Positions 32,284 through 41,878 of a stretch of DNA of 51,124 nt are shown here, piece by piece (positions within the stretch are counted from its first letter, which is position 1; each line of letters starts with the position of its first letter). A program made the position numbers and the translations under genes. The notes under the pieces were generated by a model. That model searched no databases. It worked only from the letters and a program-made list of their open reading frames with translations, and was not told the origin of the DNA. This DNA is from Streptococcus suis (GTDB lineage Bacteria > Bacillota > Bacilli > Lactobacillales > Streptococcaceae): NCBI RefSeq assembly GCF_016743335.1, contig NZ_WCJE01000014.1, positions 1 through 51,124 of the forward strand. Reading direction: 5' to 3'.

Positions 32284-35109
32284 ATGCAAGAAAATATTGT
32301 GATTCATGGGGCTCGTGCCCATAATTTGAAAAATATTGATGTGACCATTCCGCGTGAGAAGTTGGTCGTGGTGACTGGTTTGTCGGGGTCTGGTAAGTCG
32401 AGTTTGGCTTTTGATACTCTGTATGCCGAAGGCCAACGTCGCTATGTGGAGTCTTTGTCTGCCTATGCTCGTCAGTTCTTGGGCAACATGGACAAGCCAG
32501 ATGTGGATTCTATAGAGGGTCTCAGCCCTGCTATTTCCATTGACCAAAAAACGACATCGCGGAATCCGCGTTCGACAGTTGGTACGGCGACGGAAATCAA
32601 TGACTATCTCCGTTTGCTCTATGCTCGAGTTGGGGTGCCTTACTGTATCAATGGCCACGGGGCGATTTCGGCTTCTTCCGTGGAGCAGATTGTTGATGAG
32701 GTTTTGGAATTGCCAGAGCGTCAACGCTTGCAGATTTTAGCACCGATTGTGCGGAAGAAAAAGGGGCAGCACAAGACCATTTTCGAGAAAATTCAGAAGG
32801 ACGGCTATGTTCGGGTGCGGGTCAATGGTGATGTCTATGATGTGTCGGAAGTGCCCGAGTTGTCCAAGAGCAAGGCTCACAACATTGAGGTCGTTGTCGA
32901 TCGAATTGTCATCAAAGAGGGCATTCGCTCTCGGCTTTTCGATTCTATCGAAGCGGCCCTGCGGATTGCGGACGGCTATGTCATCATCGACACCATGGAT
33001 GAGAAGGAACTGCTCTTCTCTGAGTACTATGCCTGCCCAGTTTGTGGCTTTACGGTGCCAGAGTTGGAGCCTCGTCTCTTCTCCTTCAATGCACCTTTTG
33101 GGTCTTGTAGCGATTGTGATGGTTTGGGGATGAAGCTGGAAGTGGATACGGATTTGATTGTCCCAGATGCCAGCAAGACCTTGCGTGACGGTGCCTTGGC
33201 TCCGTGGAATCCAATCTCATCCAACTACTATCCACAGATGTTGGAACAGGCTATGAACCACTTTGGTGTGGACATGGATAAGCCTTTCGAGGAATTGACG
33301 GAAGAGGAGAAGAACCTGATTTTCAACGGATCGGACGGCAAAGAATTCCATTTCCATTATGAAAATGAGTTCGGTGGGGTGCGTGATATCGATATTCCAT
33401 TTGAAGGCTTGATTACCAACATCAACCGCCGCTACCGTGAAACCAACAGTGACTATACGCGGACGGTTATGAAGACTTACATGAATGAGCTGACCTGTGG
33501 AACCTGCCATGGCTATCGCCTCAATGACCAAGCCCTGTCTGTCAAAGTCGGAGGCGAAAAGGGACTGCATATCGGGCAGTTGTCTGACTTGTCCGTGGCG
33601 GATCATTTGCAAGTGATTGAACATCTGACCTTGTCTGAAAATGAAGCGACCATTGCGACACCCATTGTCAAGGAAATCAAGGATCGCCTGTCCTTCCTTA
33701 ACAACGTAGGTCTCAATTATCTGACGCTTTCACGAGCTGCGGGGACATTGTCTGGTGGTGAGAGCCAGCGGATTCGTTTGGCGACCCAGATTGGATCCAA
33801 CCTGTCAGGTGTCCTCTATATTCTGGACGAGCCGTCGATTGGTCTGCACCAGCGGGACAATGACCGCCTGATTGCTAGTCTTAAGAAAATGCGTGATTTG
33901 GGAAATACCCTGATTGTGGTGGAACATGACGAGGACACCATGCGGGAGGCGGACTGGTTGATTGATATTGGTCCAGGTGCAGGTGTGTTTGGCGGAGAAA
34001 TCGTGGCCTCTGGAACGCCTGCCCAAGTAGCTAAAAACAAGAAATCCATTACAGGCCAGTACCTGTCTGGCAAACGTGAAATTCCAGTTCCTTTGGAACG
34101 TCGTGTTGGCAATGGGCGATTCCTGGAGGTGGTCGGTGCCAAGGAAAACAACCTGCAAGATGTGACGGTTCGGTTCCCACTTGGGAAATTTGTAGCGGTG
34201 ACAGGGGTGTCTGGCTCAGGCAAATCAACCCTGGTCAACTCCATTTTGAAAAAAGCTATCGCCCAGAAGCTCAATCGCAATTCGGACAAGCCAGGCAAGT
34301 TCAAGTCCATTTCAGGAATTGAACACTTGGATCGCTTGATTGATATTGACCAAAGTCCGATTGGACGGACGCCGCGTTCCAACCCAGCTACCTACACAGG
34401 TGTTTTTGACGATATTCGTGACCTTTTTGCCCAGACCAATGAAGCCAAAATCCGTGGCTACAAGAAAGGACGTTTCTCCTTTAACGTCAAAGGTGGTCGT
34501 TGTGAGGCTTGTTCTGGTGACGGGATTATCAAGATTGAAATGCACTTCCTGCCCGATGTCTTTGTACCTTGTGAAGTCTGTCATGGACACCGTTACAATT
34601 CTGAAACCTTGGAAGTACATTACAAGGAGAAAAATATCGCCCAAGTCCTTGATATGACAGTCAATGATGCGGTCGAGTTCTTCAAACATATTCCAAAAAT
34701 TGAGCGGAAACTCCGCACCATTCAAGATGTGGGCTTGGGCTACGTTACTCTAGGTCAGCCAGCAACCACTCTATCAGGTGGGGAAGCCCAGCGTATGAAG
34801 TTGGCTTCTGAACTCCACAAGCGGTCAACTGGTAAATCCTTGTATATCTTGGATGAGCCGACGACAGGTCTGCATACGGAGGACATTGCCCAGTTGCTCA
34901 AGGTCTTGGCTCGCTTTGTTGATGATGGCAATACTGTGCTGGTCATCGAGCACAATCTGGATGTTATCAAGACAGCCGACCACATTATCGACATGGGGCC
35001 AGAAGGCGGTGTCGGCGGAGGTACCGTTGTTGCGACAGGAACGCCAGAAGAAGTAGCTAGCAACCCAGCCAGCTTTACAGGCCAGTATTTGAAAACTAAG
35101 TTAAAATAA
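32284..35109 (+). CDS. uvrA: Excinuclease ABC subunit A
   Basis: This 941-aa damage-recognition ATPase of nucleotide excision repair has Walker [10 protein letters not shown] at 32-40 and a second one (GVSGSGKST) in the C-terminal half, ABC signatures [12 protein letters not shown] and [12 protein letters not shown], and zinc-finger cysteines in CPVC..CSDC and CEAC..CEVC. The start at 32284 fits the family N-terminus ([16 protein letters not shown]) but has no Shine-Dalgarno. The frame is open for 50 codons upstream to a GTG at 32134 that follows the repeat box AGAAAGGA with good spacing, so an extended form cannot be excluded. Confidence 0.95.
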   Translation: MQENIVIHGARAHNLKNIDVTIPREKLVVVTGLSGSGKSSLAFDTLYAEGQRRYVESLSAYARQFLGNMDKPDVDSIEGLSPAISIDQKTTSRNPRSTVGTATEINDYLRLLYARVGVPYCINGHGAISASSVEQIVDEVLELPERQRLQILAPIVRKKKGQHKTIFEKIQKDGYVRVRVNGDVYDVSEVPELSKSKAHNIEVVVDRIVIKEGIRSRLFDSIEAALRIADGYVIIDTMDEKELLFSEYYACPVCGFTVPELEPRLFSFNAPFGSCSDCDGLGMKLEVDTDLIVPDASKTLRDGALAPWNPISSNYYPQMLEQAMNHFGVDMDKPFEELTEEEKNLIFNGSDGKEFHFHYENEFGGVRDIDIPFEGLITNINRRYRETNSDYTRTVMKTYMNELTCGTCHGYRLNDQALSVKVGGEKGLHIGQLSDLSVADHLQVIEHLTLSENEATIATPIVKEIKDRLSFLNNVGLNYLTLSRAAGTLSGGESQRIRLATQIGSNLSGVLYILDEPSIGLHQRDNDRLIASLKKMRDLGNTLIVVEHDEDTMREADWLIDIGPGAGVFGGEIVASGTPAQVAKNKKSITGQYLSGKREIPVPLERRVGNGRFLEVVGAKENNLQDVTVRFPLGKFVAVTGVSGSGKSTLVNSILKKAIAQKLNRNSDKPGKFKSISGIEHLDRLIDIDQSPIGRTPRSNPATYTGVFDDIRDLFAQTNEAKIRGYKKGRFSFNVKGGRCEACSGDGIIKIEMHFLPDVFVPCEVCHGHRYNSETLEVHYKEKNIAQVLDMTVNDAVEFFKHIPKIERKLRTIQDVGLGYVTLGQPATTLSGGEAQRMKLASELHKRSTGKSLYILDEPTTGLHTEDIAQLLKVLARFVDDGNTVLVIEHNLDVIKTADHIIDMGPEGGVGGGTVVATGTPEEVASNPASFTGQYLKTKLK

Positions 35110-35115
35110 GCATTT

Positions 35116-35146
35116 AAAAAAGAGTCGTTGGCTCTTTTTTGATTTT
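35116..35146 (+). terminator. Terminator of uvrA
   Basis: AAAAAAGAG pairs with CTCTTTTTT, seven-base loop. Confidence 0.85.
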
Positions 35147-35154
35147 TTCTACGC

Positions 35155-35183
35155 TTGATAAGCTAGTACAAATCAGATATAAT
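35155..35183 (+). promoter_or_regulatory. Promoter of the unknown 448-aa gene
   Basis: TTGATA (35155-35160) and TATAAT (35178-35183) with a 17-bp spacer. Confidence 0.75.
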
Positions 35184-35216
35184 ATAAAAAATAAGTTACT
35201 TAACAAGGAGACCTCC

Positions 35217-36563
35217 ATGCAATCGGAATACGTTTTATTGTGCAGTCCATACAGATACAGTTCAGTTTTTGCCAATTCAGTCAATAGACAATTTATCGAA
35301 AAAGAATTAATGAGTGTCGTCATGCCAGGTGTCAATATGATGACCAGAGGCCTGTTGCGAACCATGTTAGAAACAAACTATGGAATTACAGATTATTCAA
35401 GTTTAAAAGAAGAAATTGATAAACTGGAAGATGGCCGTTATCATGCTTTAGAAGATGTTTCATCATTTATTGATAGAGTAGCCAATCCTGATGTAAAAGA
35501 CTTTTACCTTTCTTTAAATTCATTAACAGGTTCTCGAACCATTCAAGGGTTTGATGACTGCCGTATAATTGATGTCTTGACGAAATCGTATGCTGCTCGC
35601 TTGACTACTAAAGAAGAATTTGAGGAACTGTTTACCAAGCAAACAGAACGTATCAAAAATAGTTATCAGACTTGGGAACAATACCTAGCATCTTGTGTAC
35701 TGGGAAAATTACTTCAGTTTGTTCCTAGCTCAGAAACGATTACAAGCGTTGAGGAATATGTGGTAGATGTTTATTCTTTTTGTATTGCACCGACGAATGT
35801 CTTTTCTTATGGTACTTTTTGGGCAAATCATGAGTTAGCCAACTTGACAGCCTTGTTAGAAATCTTCTTACCTGAAGAAATTGTTAAAGAGTTAAAACCA
35901 AGGCAAGATCGTGTGGATTATAAGGGTGATATTCCAGGACTTACTGTGCCTTCAAATGATTTGCTTGCTTCCCTAGAAGGAACCTCTATAGACCCAACTT
36001 TTATCGATTATGAACGCTATCAGTACCTGAGCGAACTTGCAGATTACGTTTTTTGGACTCCCCTTATTGAGAATAATCTTGAATGGATGGTTGCAGAAAA
36101 AAACTTGCAAGAACAAGATACAATTCTTTTACCAAAGGAGTATGCAAGTCTTTATTCGGCTAGAGTATTTTGGTATCATTATCCAAGCTACAAGGAGTTG
36201 CATGAAGAACATATTTTTGCCATGTTTGAAGGAACTCTAAGTTTAAATCTTATCTTTACAGAGGAAGCTGTCTACACCTTTAAGAAGAAATTATTCGGCA
36301 AACCAGCACTTGTCAGAATCCCTTGGGAACAAGTTGAGTTAAGCTCCTCACTTAATTTATGGATGGAAGAAAGTAAAATTCATTTTGGCAAAAAGACAAT
36401 CTCTAATGTCAGTCCAGTTTTAAGCGAAATCGGCCTAAATAGTAAGGCTATTGACGACCTAGATTCTCAAGAAAGGAAAGCTCTTGAAAATGAATGGCAA
36501 CAAAAAATGAATCAATTTTTAGAGGGTATTCCTCAACGGATTCGTGAATTTAAAGGGAAATGA
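35217..36563 (+). CDS. Cytoplasmic protein of unknown function
   Basis: This 448-aa protein has no signal peptide and no obvious membrane segment. It is acidic and rich in aromatic residues (YRYSSVFANSVNRQF near the N-terminus; ARVFWYHYPSYKELHEEHIF in the last third). The C-terminal part is lysine- and glutamate-rich. I do not recognise a family or catalytic motif. The ATG at 35217 follows AAGGAGACCTCC; an upstream in-frame codon at 35139 lies in the uvrA terminator. It has its own promoter and terminator between uvrA and pepP, genes I recall as adjacent in pneumococcus, so it is probably a lineage-specific insertion. Confidence 0.75.
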   Translation: MQSEYVLLCSPYRYSSVFANSVNRQFIEKELMSVVMPGVNMMTRGLLRTMLETNYGITDYSSLKEEIDKLEDGRYHALEDVSSFIDRVANPDVKDFYLSLNSLTGSRTIQGFDDCRIIDVLTKSYAARLTTKEEFEELFTKQTERIKNSYQTWEQYLASCVLGKLLQFVPSSETITSVEEYVVDVYSFCIAPTNVFSYGTFWANHELANLTALLEIFLPEEIVKELKPRQDRVDYKGDIPGLTVPSNDLLASLEGTSIDPTFIDYERYQYLSELADYVFWTPLIENNLEWMVAEKNLQEQDTILLPKEYASLYSARVFWYHYPSYKELHEEHIFAMFEGTLSLNLIFTEEAVYTFKKKLFGKPALVRIPWEQVELSSSLNLWMEESKIHFGKKTISNVSPVLSEIGLNSKAIDDLDSQERKALENEWQQKMNQFLEGIPQRIREFKGK

Positions 36564-36587
36564 GAAGAAACTCTTAATGCTGTTTTG

Positions 36588-36612
36588 AAAAGTCGCTTAG
36601 GCGGCTTTTTTG
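36588..36612 (+). terminator. Terminator of the unknown 448-aa gene
   Basis: AAAAGTCGC-TTAG-GCGGCTTTTTT. Confidence 0.85.
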
Positions 36613-36626
36613 TCTGCTGATAATAA

Positions 36627-36655
36627 TTGGTGTTTAGACTTATTTCTGCTATAAT
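36627..36655 (+). promoter_or_regulatory. Promoter of pepP-efp-gls24-nusB
   Basis: TTGGTG (36627-36632) and TATAAT (36650-36655), 17-bp spacer. Confidence 0.65.
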
Positions 36656-36681
36656 AGTTACAATATCTTTGGAGGTAGGTT

Positions 36682-37743
36682 ATGCAAAAACGACTTGAAA
36701 AACTTCGTGGAAAAATGGCAGAGCAGTCGATAGAGGCTCTCTATGTGACCAATTTGAAAAATGTTTATTATTTGACAGGATTCTGGGGGTCGGCAGGAGT
36801 GGTGCTGATAACACCTAGCCGCCAGGTTTTGATTACAGATGATCGCTATATCACCTACGCCCAATCTGTTGTCACAGACTTTGAAGTGATTTCCAATCGA
36901 GATGAGTTGGGAACGACAGCTGGTTTGGTTAAGGATATGGGCATCAAGGAAGTGGCTTTTGAAGATGAGATTTCAGTAGCCTATTTCAAATCCATGGAGG
37001 CTGTCTTTGCAGGGATCACTCTCAGACCAACGACCAATCTGATTGCGGAGCTGCGGATGATCAAGGATGCGGCAGAGATTGCCACCATTCAGCGAGCTTG
37101 TCAGATTTCAGACCAGGCATTTATTGACGCTTTAGACTTTATCAAACCGGGTAAGACAGAGATTGAAATTGCCAATTTCTTGGACTTTCGTATGCGGGAA
37201 ATGGGGGCAGAAGGGGTGTCCTTTGATACCATTGCTGCTTCGGGTTACCGCTCTGCTATGCCCCACGGACGTGCGTCCAATAAGGTGATTGAGGCTGGCG
37301 AGGCTTTGACGCTGGACTTTGGCTGCTTGTATGACCACTATGTCAGCGATATGACGCGGACGGTCTATGTCGGTTCGGTCAGTGATGAAGAGCGAGAGAT
37401 TTATGAAACCGTTCTGGCGGCTAATCAGGCCTTGATTGCGACGGCTAAGGCGGGTATGGAATACAAGGAGTTTGACGGTGTCCCACGTCGCGTCATCGAG
37501 CAGGCTGGATATGGTCCTTACTTTACCCACGGTATCGGGCACGGTATGGGCTTGGATGTCCACGAGTATCCCTACTTTAGCCGAACAGCTACGGATACCA
37601 TTCAGGCTGGCATGGTTCTGACTGATGAGCCGGGTATTTATCTTGAGGGCAAATATGGTGTCCGTATCGAAGATGACCTCTTGATTACGGAAACGGGTTG
37701 CGAAGTGCTGACATTGGCTCCAAAAGAATTGATTGTCATTTGA
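36682..37743 (+). CDS. pepP: Xaa-Pro peptidase (M24B family)
   Basis: This 353-aa metallopeptidase has a creatinase-like N-terminal domain (1-125) and an M24 pita-bread domain with all five metal ligands visible: D212 (LDFG), D223 (SDMTRT), H287 (HGIGHGMGLDVHE), E316 (DEPGIY) and E330 (VRIEDD). It would remove residues N-terminal to proline, or cleave Xaa-Pro dipeptides (the PepQ alternative). TTGGAGG precedes the start. It lies 64 bp before efp, an arrangement conserved in streptococci. Confidence 0.93.
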   Translation: MQKRLEKLRGKMAEQSIEALYVTNLKNVYYLTGFWGSAGVVLITPSRQVLITDDRYITYAQSVVTDFEVISNRDELGTTAGLVKDMGIKEVAFEDEISVAYFKSMEAVFAGITLRPTTNLIAELRMIKDAAEIATIQRACQISDQAFIDALDFIKPGKTEIEIANFLDFRMREMGAEGVSFDTIAASGYRSAMPHGRASNKVIEAGEALTLDFGCLYDHYVSDMTRTVYVGSVSDEEREIYETVLAANQALIATAKAGMEYKEFDGVPRRVIEQAGYGPYFTHGIGHGMGLDVHEYPYFSRTATDTIQAGMVLTDEPGIYLEGKYGVRIEDDLLITETGCEVLTLAPKELIVI

Positions 37744-37807
37744 GAAATTTGACAGTTTGTGGTAAAATAAAACGAATAAATAAATTTTTGAAGAGGTATT
37801 CAATACA

Positions 37808-38365
37808 ATGATTGAAGCAAGTAAACTTAGAGCAGGTATGACCTTCGAAGCGGAAGGTAAATTGATTAAGGTTTTGGAAGCTAGCCACCACAAGCCAGGT
37901 AAGGGTAACACCATCATGCGTATGAAATTGCGTGACGTGCGTACGGGTTCAACCTTCGATACAACTTACCGTCCAGATGAAAAATTTGAACAAGCCATTA
38001 TCGAAACAGTTCCAGCACAATACCTATACCAAATGGACGACACTGCCTTCTTCATGAACACTGAAACCTACGACCAGTATGAAATTCCAGTAGCGACTAT
38101 CAAAGAAGAATTGCTTTACATCTTGGAAAACTCAGATGTGAAAATCCAGTTCTACGGAACTGAAGTAATCGGTGTTACTGTACCAACGACTGTTGAATTG
38201 GTTGTAGCAGAAACACAGCCATCTATCAAAGGTGCAACTGTAACTGGTTCAGGTAAACCTGCTACTATGGAAACAGGTTTGGTGGTCAACGTACCGGACT
38301 TTATCGAAGTAGGTCAAAAACTGGTTATCAACACAGCAGAGGGAACTTACGTATCACGCGCTTAA
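37808..38365 (+). CDS. efp: Elongation factor P
   Basis: This 185-aa three-domain factor relieves ribosome stalling at proline runs. Domain I carries the KPGKGN tip, the site that enters the peptidyl-transferase centre; in Firmicutes the lysine may be modified. The C-terminus ends [10 protein letters not shown] as in other EF-Ps. The upstream neighbour is a proline-specific peptidase, a usual streptococcal pairing. Confidence 0.96.
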   Translation: MIEASKLRAGMTFEAEGKLIKVLEASHHKPGKGNTIMRMKLRDVRTGSTFDTTYRPDEKFEQAIIETVPAQYLYQMDDTAFFMNTETYDQYEIPVATIKEELLYILENSDVKIQFYGTEVIGVTVPTTVELVVAETQPSIKGATVTGSGKPATMETGLVVNVPDFIEVGQKLVINTAEGTYVSRA

Positions 38366-38391
38366 GGGTTTCCTCCTAGAAAGGAGAGCTT

Positions 38392-38784
38392 ATGACAACA
38401 GAATACCAAGGTGAAATCGTCATTGCACCACGCGTTCTTGAAGTGATTACAGGTATTGCGGCAGCCAAAGTGGAAGGGGTACATTCTCTTCACAACAAAC
38501 GTGTAGCAGATACTTGGTCAAAATCTTCCTTAAATAAAGGTGTTTACCTTCAAACTGACGACGAAGGAAAAGTAACAGCAGACATCTATGTTTACCTAGA
38601 GTACGGTGTCAATGTTCCAGCTGTATCTATGGATATTCAACGTGCAGTTAAAACAGCTATTTATAACTACGCAGAAGTTGAAGTGAATGCTGTCAATATT
38701 CATGTCAATGGCATTGTTCCAGATAAAACACCAAAACCAGCATTGAAAGATTTGTTCGGAGAGGATTTCCTTGATGAAGAATAA
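38392..38784 (+). CDS. Asp23/Gls24 family envelope-stress response protein
   Basis: This 130-aa protein of the Asp23/Gls24 (DUF322) family, YqhY-like, has the characteristic stretch GEIVIAPRVLEVITGIAA and VPAVSMDIQRAVK. YqhY relatives are linked to acetyl-CoA carboxylase and lipid balance in Bacillus; the exact role here is not known. AGAAAGGAGAG precedes the start. Its 3' end overlaps nusB by 11 bases. Confidence 0.92.
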   Translation: MTTEYQGEIVIAPRVLEVITGIAAAKVEGVHSLHNKRVADTWSKSSLNKGVYLQTDDEGKVTADIYVYLEYGVNVPAVSMDIQRAVKTAIYNYAEVEVNAVNIHVNGIVPDKTPKPALKDLFGEDFLDEE

Positions 38785-39193
38785 TAGACACGCCCTGCGT
38801 AAGTGTGCTTTGCAGGCAATCGTATCACTGGAATTTGGTCAAGAACCTGTACAGGCAGCCCAATTCTCCTATCTTTACGACCAAGAAGAAGAGCATGAAG
38901 GTGTTGAAATTCCGCTTTTCCTTTTAAATCTTGTCAATGGTGTGGCAGATTATCGTGAGGATTTGGACAAGGAATTATCTAGCCGACTAAAAGCAGGTTG
39001 GACCTTGGACCGATTGACCTTGATTGATAAGAATATCATGCGACTAGGCCTATTTGAAATCTTACATTTCGAAGAAACGCCAGACCGCGTTGCTGTTAAC
39101 GAGGCTATTGAATTGGCTAAAGAATTTTCTGATGAATCTTCAGCTAAGTTTGTCAATGGAGTTTTGAGCCAGTTTATTAAAGAAGAAGCCTGA
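38774..39193 (+). CDS. nusB: Transcription antitermination factor NusB
   Basis: This 139-aa all-helical RNA-binding protein pairs with NusE (S10) at boxA of rRNA operons. Typical segments are LRKCALQAIVSLEFG and a C-terminal VNEAIELAKEFSDESSAKFV. The ATG at 38774 is preferred over a TTG one codon upstream; GGAGAGG lies inside the preceding gene. The overlap suggests translational coupling with the Asp23-like gene. Confidence 0.95.
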   Translation: MKNNRHALRKCALQAIVSLEFGQEPVQAAQFSYLYDQEEEHEGVEIPLFLLNLVNGVADYREDLDKELSSRLKAGWTLDRLTLIDKNIMRLGLFEILHFEETPDRVAVNEAIELAKEFSDESSAKFVNGVLSQFIKEEA

Positions 39194-39233
39194 TGAGCTT
39201 CTTTTTTACTTGAGAAATAAGAAAATGTATCAC

Positions 39234-39272
39234 AAAAAGCTGCACCTAATTTTTATTAGGTGCAGCTTTTTT
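39234..39272. terminator. Bidirectional terminator between nusB and scrR
   Basis: AAAAAGCTGCACCTAA pairs with TTAGGTGCAGCTTTTT; both convergent genes end at it. A smaller hairpin (AAGAAGC/GCTTCTT then T-run, about 39181-39207) at the nusB stop may add a first termination point. Confidence 0.92.
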
Positions 39273-40237
39273 TATATACTAGCTCCTGCTAGTAGGCTAA
39301 TCGGCAGGATATAGTCTGTTTTTGTCAGTTTTTTTCCTTCGATTTTATCAACTAATAGTTCAACCAGCAGACGAGCTATTTCGGTTAATGGTTGCTTGAT
39401 GGTTGTCAGTTGAGGATAGTAGTTTTCGATGAAACTGGTTCCATCATAACCAATCAATTTAATATCCTCTGGAATAGACAGTTTCATTGAACGAATGACG
39501 TTCCATACCAGCATAGCCGTTGCATCGCCAGATACAAAGATACCATCTGGTTTTTGCTTTTCAAGAATGGCTCGGATTTCCATCTCCTTGCGCACAGGTG
39601 AGAAATCACTGGAGATATGAAAAACTTCAGCTTTGTTCAAAATAGATGTGAAACCTACTTGGCGAAGACCGGTAGGTGAATTGGAATCATCGTTCCCCGT
39701 AATCATTAATGGATTGTGACATCCCGCTTTTTGTAAGGTTTGGGCAGCTAATACCCCGCCAGCAAAATTATCGGAAGAGACAATGGGAATGGAAGGAGAG
39801 AGGTTGCGGTCAAAAGCGATAATTGGAGCTACGACACGGTCGTAGTCTTGGATACCGAGATTGTGACTGCCCGAGATAATCCCATCTACTTGGTTAGCTG
39901 CTAACATTTCTAGATACTCACGTTCCTTATCGGACTCGTGCTGGCTATTGCAAATAATGGTTTTATAGCCTCGATCAAAAAGCTCTTTTTCTAAATGGCT
40001 AATCAATTCAGAATAAAAAATATTGTTTATTGTTGGGAAGATAAGACCAACTAATTTTGCAGATTTACCTTGCAAACTACGAGCTAAATTATTAGGTTTG
40101 TAGCCCAGTTCACGCATAGCCTCTTCGACATTGCGAATGGTTTTTTCAGATAGGTATCCTTTTTTATTGATAACGCGCGAGACAGTTGTTGGGCTGACCC
40201 CAGCTAACTGTGCGACATCAGTTAGTTTTGCGACCAT
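39272..40237 (-). CDS. scrR: LacI-family sucrose operon repressor
   Basis: This 321-aa repressor has an N-terminal LacI helix-turn-helix (LTDVAQLAGVSPTTVSRVIN) with hinge (NNLARSLQGK) and a periplasmic-binding-protein-like effector domain. By homology it represses scrA and scrB, responding to sucrose-6-phosphate or fructose. Its start lies inside the 3' end of scrB (20-bp overlap), so the two are co-transcribed. Two TAAACGTTT-type operators lie in the scrB-scrA intergenic region. Confidence 0.93.
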   Translation of the reverse strand: MVAKLTDVAQLAGVSPTTVSRVINKKGYLSEKTIRNVEEAMRELGYKPNNLARSLQGKSAKLVGLIFPTINNIFYSELISHLEKELFDRGYKTIICNSQHESDKEREYLEMLAANQVDGIISGSHNLGIQDYDRVVAPIIAFDRNLSPSIPIVSSDNFAGGVLAAQTLQKAGCHNPLMITGNDDSNSPTGLRQVGFTSILNKAEVFHISSDFSPVRKEMEIRAILEKQKPDGIFVSGDATAMLVWNVIRSMKLSIPEDIKLIGYDGTSFIENYYPQLTTIKQPLTEIARLLVELLVDKIEGKKLTKTDYILPISLLAGASI

Positions 40238-41672
40238 AATCTAAATGGTAGTAGGTTCCGGTCGGATTACCAGTCGTAATGACGATACCAGACTGATCCG
40301 CATCAGGGAAGACACGACCAGAAAATACTTTCTCTCCTTTATTGATAAAGATTTCAAAGACAGATTTGTCGATGAAGATATTGGCTGTAAGAGCTCCTGG
40401 AGAAATCTCGCAAGAGCGACTTGTACCGAAATCGAGTGCGAATGGCTGACCACAGTTGCCGCGGTCCAATGTAATCTGGCCTTGCTCAGTGTCCACAGAC
40501 AAGACCAAGCCTTTTTCTGCTTCATTTGCGAACAATACGATTTCGTGCTTCGTGCCCGCTGAAAAATCAAGTTCCAATTCGTAAACATTATTGGTTTCTT
40601 TTTGGGCTGAAAATGGTTGAGCTTCTTTACGAAGACTGGTAATCGCATCGACTGGATATTGGTAGAGCTTACCGTCCTTGATGGTTAATTCTTTAACCAA
40701 TGACAGACAGCCTTGGTAGTCATAAGCATCGGTTGGGTATTCCACATCTGGAAGTGCCAACCAGCTAACAGATAGAGTTCGACCGTCTGGTGCATTAAAG
40801 GCCTGGGTTGCATAGCACTCAAAACCATAGTCCAGATTGATCAATTCGCTCGGTTCGACAATGCTTGCTGTTTCAGGATCGAAACTCTGACCAATCTTGT
40901 ACATATTTGGATAGATATTGCCATAGTCCAATACCTCTTTGTCTAAGCCTTGTGGACAGTAGAGGAGAATTGGTTGCTCACCGACGAACGCAATATTTGG
41001 GCATTCCATCATATAAGCGGTCATATCATTGGCAAAATCTAGGTCACCAACATAGGCCCAGTTGAGGTAGTCGTTATTTTCAGCTTTATAAAGTTTGACA
41101 ATTCCCTTTTTATCCAAATTTTGTCCACCGACGATAGCGTAATATTGCCCTTTATAGTTGAAAATTTGTGGATCACGGAAATGGTCGGTGGTATCTTCTG
41201 GTTGCTCAATCAAGACTTTATCAATCTTTTCAATCTTACCATCTTTATCCATCAAGGCACCGATTTGGTATGGATGGCGAACCCAATTTTCATCGCGGAC
41301 ATTTCCAGTATAGAAGAGGAAGAGCTTGTCGCCAAATTCCATGGCAGATCCAGAGTAGGCACCGTGGCTATCAAGTGGTGTATCTGGGTACATAACCGTA
41401 CCAGTTTCTTCAAAATGGACCAAATCCGTTGATTCTGTATGGACCCAAGATTTTAATCCGTGCGCAGCACCGAATGGGAAGTATTGGTAAAAAAGAGTCC
41501 ATTTTCCATTAAAATAAGAAAATCCATTTGGATCATTTAATAGTCCATGTGGTGTTTCAATGTGGAAATTTGTCCTCCAAGGAGAACTCTCTGTATTCTT
41601 CTTTATTTTTTCAATATATTCGGGTGTCCAGTCAGCATAAGCTCTGTAACGCTCCTCTGTTGTAAATGCCAT
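40218..41672 (-). CDS. scrB: Sucrose-6-phosphate hydrolase (GH32)
   Basis: This 484-aa GH32 enzyme splits sucrose-6-phosphate into glucose-6-phosphate and fructose. The nucleophile aspartate is in LLNDPNGF, the transition-state aspartate in FRDP, and the acid/base glutamate in MECPN. A beta-sandwich domain follows from about 350. The start at 41672 fits the family N-terminus and follows TTTGGAGA; the frame remains open upstream through the promoter region, which I exclude. It is divergent from scrA. Confidence 0.94.
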   Translation of the reverse strand: MAFTTEERYRAYADWTPEYIEKIKKNTESSPWRTNFHIETPHGLLNDPNGFSYFNGKWTLFYQYFPFGAAHGLKSWVHTESTDLVHFEETGTVMYPDTPLDSHGAYSGSAMEFGDKLFLFYTGNVRDENWVRHPYQIGALMDKDGKIEKIDKVLIEQPEDTTDHFRDPQIFNYKGQYYAIVGGQNLDKKGIVKLYKAENNDYLNWAYVGDLDFANDMTAYMMECPNIAFVGEQPILLYCPQGLDKEVLDYGNIYPNMYKIGQSFDPETASIVEPSELINLDYGFECYATQAFNAPDGRTLSVSWLALPDVEYPTDAYDYQGCLSLVKELTIKDGKLYQYPVDAITSLRKEAQPFSAQKETNNVYELELDFSAGTKHEIVLFANEAEKGLVLSVDTEQGQITLDRGNCGQPFALDFGTSRSCEISPGALTANIFIDKSVFEIFINKGEKVFSGRVFPDADQSGIVITTGNPTGTYYHLDYGRKTN

Positions 41673-41707
41673 AATTTTCTCCAAATTTTCTAGTTTTTCA
41701 TTAATAT

Positions 41708-41786
41708 AGTAAACGTTTTCTTGCAAAAAATCAAGTTTTAACAATGTTTTTAAGAAATTCAAAAAAAAATGTGATAAACGTTTGAC
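41708..41786. promoter_or_regulatory. Divergent scrB/scrA control region with two LacI-type operators
   Basis: AGTAAACGTTTTC at 41708-41720 lies over the reverse-strand scrB promoter (TTGATT, 17 bp, TACTAT). TGATAAACGTTTGACA at 41771-41786 overlaps the scrA -35. Both share the TAAACGTTT core and are the likely ScrR sites. Confidence 0.7.
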
Positions 41787-41808
41787 ATATTTTATAAAAG
41801 TGATATAA
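41781..41808 (+). promoter_or_regulatory. Promoter of scrA
   Basis: TTGACA (41781-41786) and TATAAT (41803-41808), 16-bp spacer. A further palindrome, TTTGAAAACACTTTCAAA (about 41824-41841), lies in the leader. Confidence 0.8.
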
Positions 41809-41878
41809 TAAAACCATCGAAAGTTTGAAAACACTTTCAAAAAAAGCAAAAAATATTTAATAAGGAGATTTTTGCAAG

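Noticed and set aside
37132..37917. 261-aa reverse open frame opposite pepP
   Set aside because: It lies antisense to a gene with all catalytic residues intact, has no ribosome site and an implausible composition.
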